Source: Oligoflexia bacterium (GTDB lineage: Bacteria; Bdellovibrionota; UBA1018). Taken from it: DNA of 38,541 nucleotides. This document shows, in pieces, positions 25,953 to 34,466 of this stretch. The notes under the pieces were generated by a model. That model was not told the DNA's origin. It worked only from the letters and a program-made list of their open reading frames with translations, and did not search any database. The translations under genes were made by a program, and so were the position numbers. Location: NCBI GenBank assembly GCA_903895855.1, contig CAITVN010000089.1, positions 76,757-115,297 on the forward strand, read 5' to 3'. The stretch's first letter is position 1; the number at the start of each line of letters is the position of its first letter.

Positions 25953-26048
25953 AACAAATTAAGTAGCAAAACCGCTTTTCGTTGATTGGATCTGGCAAGA
26001 GCAGGTGTTTGGCGAGGTAACCACTGAGCCGCGAACATGGGCGCACGA

Positions 26049-26083
26049 TTGACCAGTGCCTCTCAGTGTGGTACACTTTACAC
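26049..26083 (+). promoter_or_regulatory. promoter of the first vapBC module
   Basis: TTGACC (26049-26054), 17 bases, then TACACT (26072-26077). The expected start of transcription coincides with the A of the vapB ATG at 26084, and no Shine-Dalgarno is present, so the mRNA is probably leaderless. TGTG...CACA-like symmetry (26067-26085) overlaps the -10 box and is a candidate antitoxin operator. Confidence 0.6.
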
Positions 26084-26317
26084 ATGAAACGTACAAATCT
26101 TGTGCTAAACGAAGAGTTACTAAAAGACGTCACCCGGCTCTTAGGTGCCAAGACTTACTCTGCAGCAGTGAACCAGTCACTTGAAGAGACCATTCGGGTT
26201 CTCAAGATTCGTGAGCTCGCTGGGTTTATTGGAAAAGAGGTTTGGGAAGGCGACTTGAGTCAAATGCGAAAAGATCGCAATACGAAAAGACCAAGCAATA
26301 AGAAAAATAGAAAATGA
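26084..26317 (+). CDS. vapB: VapB-type antitoxin
   Basis: This 77-residue protein starts MKRTNLVLNEELL and continues with AAVNQSLEETIRVLKIRELAG, the ribbon-helix-helix pattern of VapB antitoxins of the VapB2/DUF2191 type. A basic, probably disordered tail follows that would wrap the toxin. An upstream in-frame GTG (26066) lies in the promoter and is unlikely. Its stop overlaps the vapC start (ATGA). It should neutralise the downstream PIN toxin and autoregulate the operon. Confidence 0.8.
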   Translation: MKRTNLVLNEELLKDVTRLLGAKTYSAAVNQSLEETIRVLKIRELAGFIGKEVWEGDLSQMRKDRNTKRPSNKKNRK

Positions 26318-26703
26318 TACTGATCGATACCTCGGTTTGGGTTGACCTACTGGGGAAAGCAAGGCGGTTTTCGATTACCCAGGCACAGCTGATGGAGGTA
26401 GCCACGTGTAACCCCATTGTTCAGGAAGTTTTGCAAGGAATCAGCGGTGACCTGGCCTATCGCAAAATAAAAGATGCGATGCTTTCATTTCCACTCCTCT
26501 CACCAGAAATGAATCAAGAACTCTATTTGGAAGCGGCAGAGATTTACAGAATAGGGCGAAGGCGGGGACTTACCATTCGCTCGTCTGTTGACTGCCTCAT
26601 TGCCGCAATCAGCATTGAAAATGATGTAGCCGTATGGCATGCCGACCGCGACTTTGAAGCGATCGCAAGATTTACGAAACTGAAAGTTTACTCGAAGATC
26701 TAG
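26314..26703 (+). CDS. vapC: VapC-type PIN-domain toxin
   Basis: This 129-residue PIN-domain ribonuclease carries the expected acidic active-site positions: Asp in MILIDTSVW (D5), Glu in IVQEVLQG, Asp in SSVDCLIAAI, and Asp in HADRDFEAI. VapC toxins cut RNA, often initiator tRNA or rRNA, and are held inactive by VapB. The gene is translationally coupled to vapB. Its 3' end is only 7 bp from the end of a second, convergent vapC, with no terminator between them. Confidence 0.85.
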   Translation: MILIDTSVWVDLLGKARRFSITQAQLMEVATCNPIVQEVLQGISGDLAYRKIKDAMLSFPLLSPEMNQELYLEAAEIYRIGRRRGLTIRSSVDCLIAAISIENDVAVWHADRDFEAIARFTKLKVYSKI

Positions 26704-26710
26704 GTCGACT

Positions 26711-27106
26711 TTACTTATGAGTCTGAATCCACCTCAGCTTCTTCATGCGTAAGAAATCTGAATCGAGAGAGTAAAGTTCGCCGTGATGTTCGGCGCATAG
26801 GGCGGCGATCAGTAAATCAGCAAACCCAAATCGCTGCCCCTTGGCGGTCGCCTCGACTGCCCAATTGTAAATGGTGTTCCAGGTTTTAGCTGAAGGCTCG
26901 TATCGAGGCAGGGCTGATAAGATTCGCTGAAACCTTTTCAGTTCTTGAGCGCGAATGCCCAGTAAAAGCTCAATCCATACGGGGGCGGCCAGGGCAATTC
27001 GGTCATCTTCGATGAGCCCATGAACTGAGGCTACGAGCGCTGCATCTGTGCCTCGAAAATAGGCGATCCATACCGAAGTATCGACGAAAACCATGGGGCT
27101 ATTCAT
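26711..27106 (-). CDS. vapC: VapC-type PIN-domain toxin (second module)
   Basis: A 131-residue PIN-domain protein with Asp in MVFVDTSVW (D9), Glu in PVWIELLLG, Asp in GFADLLIAAL and the late Asp pair SLDSDF. It is clearly different in sequence from the first VapC, so the two are not a recent duplication. It lies 29 bp downstream of its antitoxin gene on the minus strand. Predicted RNase toxin, cytoplasmic. Confidence 0.85.
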   Translation of the reverse strand: MNSPMVFVDTSVWIAYFRGTDAALVASVHGLIEDDRIALAAPVWIELLLGIRAQELKRFQRILSALPRYEPSAKTWNTIYNWAVEATAKGQRFGFADLLIAALCAEHHGELYSLDSDFLRMKKLRWIQTHK

Positions 27107-27135
27107 TCTGGTTACTACTCACTCTGTTGATTGGC

Positions 27136-27354
27136 TCACTTCTTTTTTTTCGAAGGTGCGGAAGTGCGGCGCCGCGACTGCGTTAGGTCAATGTCTAAAT
27201 GTACTTTGCCAGCTAGGTTCTTTAATTCGTCGAGTCTGCGTTTTCTAATCAACTCTTGAAGTGACACAATAATCGTGTCGGTTTTCGACTTAAATCCAAG
27301 GAGATCTTGGGCTTCTTGAAGGAGACTTTGCGGAATATCTAAAGTCGTACGCAT
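27136..27354 (-). CDS. vapB: VapB-type antitoxin (second module)
   Basis: The 72-residue protein opens MRTTLDIPQSLLQEAQDLLG, the ribbon-helix-helix start of VapB-like antitoxins, and ends in a Lys/Arg-rich tail. It precedes vapC on the minus strand. A perfect 7-bp inverted repeat covers its start codon and promoter, consistent with autorepression. No Shine-Dalgarno is visible. Confidence 0.8.
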   Translation of the reverse strand: MRTTLDIPQSLLQEAQDLLGFKSKTDTIIVSLQELIRKRRLDELKNLAGKVHLDIDLTQSRRRTSAPSKKKK

Positions 27355-27389
27355 ACAATTATACTACTATTGTATGTTTTAAGATGCAA
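27353..27389 (-). promoter_or_regulatory. promoter/operator of the second vapBC module
   Basis: On the minus strand TTGCAT (27384-27389) is followed after 17 bases by TAGTAT (27361-27366), with the ATG about 6 bases further on. TATAAT at 27358-27363 is an alternative -10 with a poor 20-base spacer. ATACAAT (27353-27359) and ATTGTAT (27369-27375) form a perfect inverted repeat over this promoter and the start codon, a likely antitoxin operator. Confidence 0.5.
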
Positions 27390-27451
27390 TAGTAATCGCT
27401 AAATTGGCATTTGTCGCTACGAAAACAGGGGGTCGTTACGCGGTCACGGTA

Positions 27452-30400
27452 CTAGCCCCGATCTTTCGGTAAAGTAGGCCTCTTGAGGCCAGGTTTCTTC
27501 TTGATTTCACTAAGCGCGACCTTCAAGGCCGTTGCTAGTTGAGGGTCTTCATTTTTGGCGTAGTGCTCAGGCGTGATCTCAACTTCGATATTAGGGTCAG
27601 TGCCGTGGTTTTCAACTTTCCAACCGACATCGGTGAACCAATGCGAAAACTCAGGCTGCGTCGTGAAGCTATCGTCGACGAGTTGGTTGCGTGGCCAGAT
27701 TCCGATGACTCCGCCCCAGGTTCTTTTTCCGATTAATGGGCCCAGGTTAAAGAGTTTAAAACAATGAGAGAAGATGTCGCCGTCAGAGCCTGCGTTTTCA
27801 TTGGTGAGAGCAACCATGGGGCCGGCTGGGGCTTCACGTGGGTAAGAGGTGGTTCCGAACCAGCGGCTAAATAAATACCCCACGCGTTTTCGGGCTAATT
27901 TTTCAAGCAGTAAGCCCGAAACAAATCCGCCACGGTTGAACCTCACATCAATGATCAAGCCTTCTCTATCAAATTCACTTAAGTAACTGCGATGAAATTC
28001 GGAATACCCCTCAACACCCATGTCGGGTATGTGAATGTATCCCAATTTTCCTTTTGAATTTTCATGCACCCAATTTCGATTACCCTCAACCCAGTCGCGG
28101 TAAATGGCATTGCGCTCGCTTAAAATAGTGCGAACGGCGATGTGTCGAATGTTTTTCTTTTTCTGGTCGGCAATCGTTAACCAGAGTTCGTCGCCCGCGC
28201 GGTGAACTAACGCTTCATTGGGGTGTGAGAGTTTCGATAAGTCGCGTCCGTCAATTTCTAAGAGTAGATCGCCTGGCCTAACGGCGACCCCAGGAATTCT
28301 GAGTGGGCTCGTGGCTTCGGGCATCCAGGTATCACCCTTGAGAATGTGCGAAATCTGCCAAGCTTTCTGCTTAGCATTCCATCGAAGGCGGGTGCCTAGA
28401 AATCCCATTTGATAAGAAGGAGGCGTTCGGTAGTCTCCGCCCATTTCATAGGCGTGTGAGGTTCCTAAGTCTCCTTGCATTTCCCAAATCACATCTGAAA
28501 GTTCAGAGCGAGTGGTGACTAATTCGGTGAGTGGAAAGTACTTTCTGAATGTGTTTGTCCAGTCAACGCCCATGAGTTTCGGATTCCAAAAATGGTCACG
28601 CTGCAAGCGCCACGCTTCGCGAAACATTTGACGCCACTCTTTGACGGGTTCAACTTGAATCGATACTCGTGTCAGGTCGATGCGGCCCGTTTTGCGATTG
28701 AATCCCTGGTCGCTCATGTCGGGCTCTTCGTTATTTTTGAGAAGTCTGAGCTCAGCGTAGTTGCCAATGAGTACCCATTCGCCGTCGTGCGAAGTTTGTA
28801 GAAGGTCGACGGCGTCGGCGAATAGATCCCAACGACGTTTTTCAAAATCCCAGGCTTCGATTTTTCCGATCGGTGGCCCCGGGTCTAGGTAAGCACGTGG
28901 ATTATAGGTCGACACGGGTTCTCTCAAAAACAGGGCTTTGCCGCGTAATCCGGCGCAAGCCAGATACCGACCCTCTGGAACTGGAAATGGTTGAGTGCGT
29001 TCGTGAATGCCCGCAAAATCAATTCGAACCGGAGCCAAAAACGGCTGTTTTGGTTCTTTCTTTCGAGAGCGTTTTTTTGGGGGGTGAGCTTGAAATAACG
29101 GGGGATCGTTCGGTAGCGGTGAGAACGGACTTCGCTCGTTAGCTTGCAAGGTAATCAAGTAAGGCTTTGCCCCGCGCGGAAATCCAAGATCGAATTGCAG
29201 GGTGTCCATGACCGGTGAGAACTCGCGGTACGAAAGAAAATACAGATACTTACCGCTGGGGTCGAAGCTTGGGCACTGATCGCGACCGACTGCCGTGGTG
29301 GCTCTGAATATTTTGCGTTCAATGATATCGAGAATCTCGATCACGCTCAGTTTTTCACTCAGTGATCGATCAAACGCCAGGTAGCGGCCGTCGGGTGACC
29401 AAGAAAAATCTGAAATCGGCTCAAACTCAACTCTCAGTACGATATCGGCAGCGGCCTTGAAAATGTCGATTAAAATGAGTTCGTTTCGATGATTGGTGGC
29501 GGCGAGGTACCTGCCTGCGGGCGAAGCCTTGAGACGGGTGATTCGACCCAGGCCCTTGAGTTCGATTGAAACCGTAGTGCTCTGAGACACCGAGCTTTTG
29601 AAGCGAAGCACTTCATGACCGGCGATGGTTTCGAGGTTACCCTTTTTTTGCCAGTTATCAAATTCGACATCAGCAATCCAAACAGTGCCATCATCAGGAA
29701 TTTTTCGTTCGAGTTTGCCAGAAAAACTGCGAATCGAAGTGGCAAGACGAGAACGTTCACCTTCGTGATCGAAAATTTCGGTGACCGGGCCATCCCAAGG
29801 GTTCATTCGATAGATTCTGCCCCGCGCGGTGAGTACAAAATCACGAGCGTCTGAAGAAAGGTCGAGCGATTCGTAGTACTCGGCACCGTAAGCAAATTTT
29901 CGACGCGATTGAGTTTTGGGTCCAGAGTACGCGATCGGAATTTCAAAGATTTCAAATGGCACATCAGTGGTAACCTGCGGTTGCTGGGTGGGGCTACGCG
30001 AAGTCTTTGGGCGAACTCTCGATTCTAATTCAGCAAAAAATAAGCTACCGCCGCATTGGTAAACAATGTGAGTGCCATCAGAGTGCGGCGTTCTGACGTA
30101 GAATTCATCATGAAAAGTGTGCTGCTCAATGTCTGAACCGTTGGGCTCACAAGAAAAAAGGTTTCCGTTGCCTTTGTGGTCTGAAATGAAGAAAAGGCGC
30201 TCATTTACCCAAAAAGGCCACGCGAGGTTGGCTTCTTTGAGAACTGAATGACTTTCAAATAATCTACTATATTTGTTTAATTTATGTTGCTTGACCCATA
30301 TAGTGCCAACGGTGCCCCCGCGGTATCTTTTCCAAAACGAAGGGTCAAGGGTTTGCCCGCGCCTCAAAGCACACGAACCTTTCTCAGAATAGGCGGCTTG

Positions 30401-30880
30401 AATGGAAACAGCTTCAGGAATTTTTTCCCAATCGCCGCCTTTTACTGAGACGGTGTAGATCTGTCTTTGTGCTTGAAAAGCGGTTTCGGCTGAAGAGCTA
30501 AATAAGATGACGTCGTTGGATTCTTGGGATCCTTGTTTTTTCCAGCCGACTACTTGGCACTGTCCGAGAAACGTTAAGCGCCGGGCTTCACCACCAGAGG
30601 CCGGCATGAGGTAAACTTCGTGTTGGCCGTCTTCAGAGGCAGTGAAGGCAATCCATTTGCTGGTGCCGCCGTTAGGGGGAGAAAAAACGGGGTGACTGAC
30701 TTGTGAAAGCCCAGAAGTCAACCGTCTGGGGGTGAACTGAAATCCTGCTTCTAGACGGTGTCTAGTGACGCTTTCGATCATCCATAGGTCATCTTCGACA
30801 ACAAACGCCACACGGTCGTTTGAAATGGTGGGAAATCGAAAGTAACCTGACAAGCCCGAAAGGTTTGTTTTTTGACGCAT
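27452..30880 (-). CDS. tricorn-type protease (S41 family) with beta-propellers and PDZ
   Basis: This 1142-residue protein has the tricorn layout. WD/TolB-like beta-propeller blades (for example ISDFSWSPDGRYLAFDRSLS) fill the N-terminal two-thirds, followed by a PDZ-like segment and an S41 catalytic C-terminus. Expected active-site residues are present: Ser-His in LGTSHAYEMGG, the nucleophile Ser1032 and Asp1033 in NAGSDGD, and Glu1090 in VENHGTDPN. Tricorn trims peptides released by the proteasome or Lon; bacterial homologues are thought to do likewise in the cytoplasm. No signal peptide is seen. It is divergent from the outer-membrane protein gene, with only 44 bp between starts. Confidence 0.9.
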   Translation of the reverse strand: MRQKTNLSGLSGYFRFPTISNDRVAFVVEDDLWMIESVTRHRLEAGFQFTPRRLTSGLSQVSHPVFSPPNGGTSKWIAFTASEDGQHEVYLMPASGGEARRLTFLGQCQVVGWKKQGSQESNDVILFSSSAETAFQAQRQIYTVSVKGGDWEKIPEAVSIQAAYSEKGSCALRRGQTLDPSFWKRYRGGTVGTIWVKQHKLNKYSRLFESHSVLKEANLAWPFWVNERLFFISDHKGNGNLFSCEPNGSDIEQHTFHDEFYVRTPHSDGTHIVYQCGGSLFFAELESRVRPKTSRSPTQQPQVTTDVPFEIFEIPIAYSGPKTQSRRKFAYGAEYYESLDLSSDARDFVLTARGRIYRMNPWDGPVTEIFDHEGERSRLATSIRSFSGKLERKIPDDGTVWIADVEFDNWQKKGNLETIAGHEVLRFKSSVSQSTTVSIELKGLGRITRLKASPAGRYLAATNHRNELILIDIFKAAADIVLRVEFEPISDFSWSPDGRYLAFDRSLSEKLSVIEILDIIERKIFRATTAVGRDQCPSFDPSGKYLYFLSYREFSPVMDTLQFDLGFPRGAKPYLITLQANERSPFSPLPNDPPLFQAHPPKKRSRKKEPKQPFLAPVRIDFAGIHERTQPFPVPEGRYLACAGLRGKALFLREPVSTYNPRAYLDPGPPIGKIEAWDFEKRRWDLFADAVDLLQTSHDGEWVLIGNYAELRLLKNNEEPDMSDQGFNRKTGRIDLTRVSIQVEPVKEWRQMFREAWRLQRDHFWNPKLMGVDWTNTFRKYFPLTELVTTRSELSDVIWEMQGDLGTSHAYEMGGDYRTPPSYQMGFLGTRLRWNAKQKAWQISHILKGDTWMPEATSPLRIPGVAVRPGDLLLEIDGRDLSKLSHPNEALVHRAGDELWLTIADQKKKNIRHIAVRTILSERNAIYRDWVEGNRNWVHENSKGKLGYIHIPDMGVEGYSEFHRSYLSEFDREGLIIDVRFNRGGFVSGLLLEKLARKRVGYLFSRWFGTTSYPREAPAGPMVALTNENAGSDGDIFSHCFKLFNLGPLIGKRTWGGVIGIWPRNQLVDDSFTTQPEFSHWFTDVGWKVENHGTDPNIEVEITPEHYAKNEDPQLATALKVALSEIKKKPGLKRPTLPKDRG

Positions 30881-30924
30881 ATGATTTACTTTAACTTAGG
30901 ATCTGTCTGTGTTGAAATTTAAAT

Positions 30925-32106
30925 GTGACTGTTCCTCTGAAAAGTGAATTATTTTTGAAGGCTTTAGTTTGGGGTGTGCTCGCTTGGGCGTGTTTAGGTC
31001 GAGGTGCATTAGTTTTTGCTGAGAGCCCAACCAATGGCTCTGCGAGTATCACTTCGCTTGCGATGGGTGGTAATAACGTTGCGTTGCCCGTTGATTCTTT
31101 GTGCTTATTGCAAAATCCTGCGGGTTCGCCGCTCACTGCGGGAGGCACGGGGTTTATGGCGGCGACCCATTTACTTTCAGATAATCGAAACGATCGTCTG
31201 GGTCTGCTTTCTCCGATTCGCGTGAATAGTGTAGGGACCCACCTTCAGAGAGATGACTTTGGTCTGAACTTTGGATACGAATTCAGCCATTTAGAGCCTC
31301 AACTCGGGCCCGATAACTCAGTGGGCGCTTTAGGGTTTAAGGCGAATCGTGAATATCAGTTCGGAGGGGCTTATTATTTTAAGTCGCTGAGAACCAGCGT
31401 GGGTTTGTCTTGGGTTGGTAGACAAGTGGTTTTCACTGAGCCGAATCAGGCGACTCAGACAGTTTTAGTGCCGATGTCTCATCGAGCTCATGCTGGCGTA
31501 TTGGTGTTCTTGCCGCGGCGCTGGTTTTTGGGATTTTCGGCTAGGTCTGACGAGTTGAACGCTGGGGTTTCGTATTGGCCAAATCGTTTTTTTCAAGCTC
31601 AGTTTGCAGTGAGAGAAAATTCTGGAAAGGGCTTTGTGCCGTCATTAGGCGTGAGTTACGAACCCTTGAGTTTGAGATTGTTTAAATTGCGAACTTTGGC
31701 TGGAACTTATCGCTCAACTGAATCGCAGGTGCACCTTACCACGGGGATAGAAGCGATTATCTCACTGGTAAAGCTCAGCGGCGGTTGGGACTTGGCCGCA
31801 GGGTACGCTCAAAAATCATTTTCGATTCAGATAGACTTTGAACTCTTGGCGAAGAAGTTAGGTTTTCTACCTTCGGGGGTGCCGGCGCCAGCCGGTGGAA
31901 TTTTACCGAATGCTTTGGAATGGTCAGATGATTGGATGCCCACTGAGTTACAAGAAGATCCTGATAATGCTTTTCAGTCGATTGGTCCCAGTTTTGATGA
32001 AATCAAGGACTCGGTTTTAAGTCCGACTCATAAAATGGACAAAAAAATTGAGAATGGTTTTGAGAATGAGAAGAAAAACTTAAAAAAAGACCTCGATGAG
32101 TTCTAA
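30925..32106 (+). CDS. predicted outer-membrane beta-barrel protein
   Basis: The 393-residue product starts at GTG 30925 and has a signal peptide (LFLKALVWGVLAWACLG, cleavage near VFAES). The sequence ITSLAMGGNNVALPVDSLCLLQNPAG resembles the N-terminus of PorV/FadL-like barrels. It is followed by alternating-residue strands with aromatic girdles. The C-terminus is an acidic/Lys-rich tail ending EKKNLKKDLDEF, unusual for a classical barrel, which would end in an aromatic residue. No Shine-Dalgarno precedes the GTG. Location is inferred; the cargo is unknown. Confidence 0.65.
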   Translation: MTVPLKSELFLKALVWGVLAWACLGRGALVFAESPTNGSASITSLAMGGNNVALPVDSLCLLQNPAGSPLTAGGTGFMAATHLLSDNRNDRLGLLSPIRVNSVGTHLQRDDFGLNFGYEFSHLEPQLGPDNSVGALGFKANREYQFGGAYYFKSLRTSVGLSWVGRQVVFTEPNQATQTVLVPMSHRAHAGVLVFLPRRWFLGFSARSDELNAGVSYWPNRFFQAQFAVRENSGKGFVPSLGVSYEPLSLRLFKLRTLAGTYRSTESQVHLTTGIEAIISLVKLSGGWDLAAGYAQKSFSIQIDFELLAKKLGFLPSGVPAPAGGILPNALEWSDDWMPTELQEDPDNAFQSIGPSFDEIKDSVLSPTHKMDKKIENGFENEKKNLKKDLDEF

Positions 32107-32110
32107 ATAA

Positions 32111-32176
32111 CTCTGTCTAGGTACCTTCTGCCGCCACCTGAGTGATACTCAGGTGGCGGTAGGTACCTTGACAGAG
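32111..32176. terminator. bidirectional terminator between convergent genes
   Basis: CTCTGTC (32111-32117) pairs with GACAGAG (32170-32176). GGTACC pairs within it, and an inner perfect 13-bp stem CCGCCACCTGAGT/ACTCAGGTGGCGG (32131-32143 and 32147-32159) has a GAT loop. It ends the barrel-protein gene and the HAMP-protein gene. TATTTCTTTT follows on the plus strand. Confidence 0.85.
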
Positions 32177-32177
32177 T

Positions 32178-32636
32178 CTATTTCTTTTGGAGGAATTCGA
32201 TCATGCGATTGCATTCGTCGGCAACGTCTTTAAAATCGTCTTTTGGTCTTAGGCGAATTCTTTGGTCGCTTTTGCCTTGTTGGATGTCTTTAAAAACGCG
32301 CTTAAAATGAAACATCGGGCCGGCTGTTCGGTGTGAGAGTATGACGCCAAACGCCGAGACGATACACATGAAAATCACTGAAAAGATCCCTAAATATAAC
32401 AGAATCATATTGAGTTCGTGGTAGAGTTGCACCTTCACATTGTCTTCCATTGGGCTCATGTCGACCAAGATTAGATAGTTTTCTTTAATAAATGAATAAA
32501 AAATTAGAGCGTTTATGGTAATGAGTGAAATTCCAGTTGAGCTGATCCAAAAAACGTATTTAATTTGGTACTTCGGGTTGATTAAAAAATTGCTGAACTT
32601 TCTTTGGCTCTTTTGTTTAGCCTGAGTTTCTTTCAT
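32178..32636 (-). CDS. two-TM protein with C-terminal HAMP domain, no output domain
   Basis: The 152-residue protein has TM1 at about 29-51 (KYVFWISSTGISLITINALIF), a short periplasmic loop of about 28 residues, TM2 at about 80-102 (NMILLYLGIFSVIFMCIVSAF) and a HAMP module at about 104-150 (RTAGPMFHFKRVFKDI and DDFKDVADECNRMIEFL). It ends there, so no kinase, cyclase or MCP domain is attached. It might act as an adaptor or modulate another receptor. Its ATG overlaps the stop of the upstream exported-protein gene (ATGA). Confidence 0.8.
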   Translation of the reverse strand: MKETQAKQKSQRKFSNFLINPKYQIKYVFWISSTGISLITINALIFYSFIKENYLILVDMSPMEDNVKVQLYHELNMILLYLGIFSVIFMCIVSAFGVILSHRTAGPMFHFKRVFKDIQQGKSDQRIRLRPKDDFKDVADECNRMIEFLQKK

Positions 32637-33025
32637 TTGGTGCAGTCTCCTGTTTGGCAGTTTTTTAAAATTTCACCGGAAGTGCCAGTGGTGGCGAGGT
32701 CCAGGTCTTCTTGGTTTTGGGTGATTCTTTTTTTTGCAATACTGATGTTAGACTGGGCTTTCATTCGGCTCGAATCAGCATCAGCATTGAGGCTCAAAAG
32801 GTAGGTTTCGTTGACATCAAGAATTTCAGTTAGTCTTTTTAATGTTTTCGTTAAAGTACTGACTTTTGTTTGAATTTCAGGCAATAGGCTGCAGTCTTTA
32901 CAATCAAAACTAAAACACCATTGAGAAATTAAGGTCGAAAGCGCTACGGCTGTGAACAGGGTAACGGCTGTCTTCGGTCTTGGCTGGGTCAGTGGTGACA
33001 CAGTTTTGGGTAAAAATTTCGACAC
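32633..33025 (-). CDS. exported coiled-coil protein with CxxC motif
   Basis: This 130-residue protein has an N-terminal signal segment (AVTLFTAVALSTLISQWCFS). It is followed by CKDC, an alpha-helical heptad-like region (IQTKVSTLTKTLKRLTEIL and onward) and a terminal CQTGDC. It is coupled to the downstream HAMP-only membrane protein by a 4-bp overlap, so it may be its periplasmic partner. No known family. The cysteine pairs suggest disulfides or metal binding. Confidence 0.7.
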   Translation of the reverse strand: MSKFLPKTVSPLTQPRPKTAVTLFTAVALSTLISQWCFSFDCKDCSLLPEIQTKVSTLTKTLKRLTEILDVNETYLLSLNADADSSRMKAQSNISIAKKRITQNQEDLDLATTGTSGEILKNCQTGDCTK

Positions 33026-33097
33026 AAACTGAGTTTAATCGCGAAACCCACCTTATCGCAATGGCCGAGTGACAAATATTCGGGTATAATTGAGAGA

Positions 33098-34399
33098 ATG
33101 TGGGGCGGGGTTAAAGCCATTAGAAAAATTGCTATTTTGTTCTTTGTTGGCGCTATTGCCACTGTCTTTGGGGCGCCGGCACCAGAGGGACGGTGGATAG
33201 GTACGCAGCGAGAAATGATTAGGCGTTCTGAGCCTGATCGCTCGGCCTCTTGTGAGCTTATTAAAGAAGACGACTGTAATAGTAGTGGTCAAAGTTTTGA
33301 AAACAAGAGGCTGCAATCGGCAAGTGAGTCTGTGAGAAGTGCTATTGATGAGCTCTTAGATCCCCGGCAAAAGAAAACGCACAAACTCAAAAACTCAGCG
33401 GGCGAAGGAATTGGGCATTTTAATGAGCAACCTATCGAGTCAGATAGCGCCGGAATAGATAGCTTGAACTGCCAAACGAGTTTGGAGCGCATTTTTGAAG
33501 GCGGAATGAAGGGCAGCGCACGAATGTGCGTTGATAATCCTGTTGCCCGGTATTTACCCGGTATGGAAGACAGCTTTTTTGGAAGGGTTCATTATTTTGA
33601 AACCCAAGGACGCCCTAATCTAATTTCTCGGGGTATCGCTAGAGATGTCACGGCTTGTGTGAGTGACCGAATGCCACAATTCAGTTGTGGCCACAAAAAT
33701 TCAACTTACAGTCTTCGGGTGACGGCTGATTCTATCAAAAACCTAATAGAAAATCAGATAAAAAGGTCTTCAAAACGTAAAGAAGGAGAATTATTTGCTT
33801 CAGGTCTTTTGAATGAAAATGCGCAGCAGCAGGTTTCAAAGCTGATTGAAAGTGATTGTGCGTTAGTCGCAAGAACATATGCAGCCGGTGTGTGTGATTG
33901 GCCGTATGATGAAGCCAATCGCCTGTTGGCTCGATCACAGTGTGCGCTCACTGACCAGGCCTGGATTGCCCAAGTTTGCAGCCGCAATGGCACAAAACGA
34001 GCCGAGTTATTGAGTGCCTATCTGAGTCTGGTCGAGGCGATCAAGCGAGAAACCCTGGGGGCACTGAAGGCTAAACCGCTTGTGGCGACGGTACCTTGCG
34101 TTCGGTTTCGAGATGATCAAGGAACGGTGCTTGATCCGAATCGCGAGTTTCCCGAAAACTGGAAAAACCCAAAAACCGCGCTGATGGTTTCATTCATACA
34201 GATGTCGAGCGACAAAGGAACCTATGTCTCTCATCATGGATTCATTACTTATGACGTCGCAAAAAAAAGGTTCATGCTCAATCACTCTACCGAAAGTGGT
34301 CAAGCGGGCGGAGGGTTTCAGCAATTTGATTTAGCTGATTACATCGCAAATTCAAAAAAATTTGGGGGCATGAATATTCTGGCGCCGGATGATCGGTAG
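33098..34399 (+). CDS. exported cysteine-containing protein of unknown function
   Basis: The 433-residue product has a signal peptide (MWGGVKAIRKIAILFFVGAI, cleavage near VFGAP). About a dozen cysteines are scattered along it (including CELIKEDDC, SQCALTDQAW and TVPCVRF). The C-terminal part contains YVSHHGFITYD and FMLNHSTESGQ, which vaguely recall a Cys/His hydrolase, but I cannot assign a family. TATAAT lies at 33085-33090, only 8 bases before the ATG, without a good -35 box, so a short or leaderless transcript is possible. It is followed by an ATP-grasp gene in the same direction. Confidence 0.65.
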   Translation: MWGGVKAIRKIAILFFVGAIATVFGAPAPEGRWIGTQREMIRRSEPDRSASCELIKEDDCNSSGQSFENKRLQSASESVRSAIDELLDPRQKKTHKLKNSAGEGIGHFNEQPIESDSAGIDSLNCQTSLERIFEGGMKGSARMCVDNPVARYLPGMEDSFFGRVHYFETQGRPNLISRGIARDVTACVSDRMPQFSCGHKNSTYSLRVTADSIKNLIENQIKRSSKRKEGELFASGLLNENAQQQVSKLIESDCALVARTYAAGVCDWPYDEANRLLARSQCALTDQAWIAQVCSRNGTKRAELLSAYLSLVEAIKRETLGALKAKPLVATVPCVRFRDDQGTVLDPNREFPENWKNPKTALMVSFIQMSSDKGTYVSHHGFITYDVAKKRFMLNHSTESGQAGGGFQQFDLADYIANSKKFGGMNILAPDDR

Positions 34400-34425
34400 G
34401 GACGAATAAGGCAAATGCTCCGCTT

Positions 34426-34443
34426 GCAAACTCTCAAGTTTGC
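34426..34443. promoter_or_regulatory. small hairpin before the ATP-grasp gene
   Basis: GCAAACT (34426-34432) and AGTTTGC (34437-34443) form a perfect 7-bp stem with a CTCA loop, 24 bp ahead of the ATP-grasp start. No T-run follows on the plus strand. Confidence 0.4.
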
Positions 34444-34466
34444 GCCTATCGTTTCGAGAATCTATT

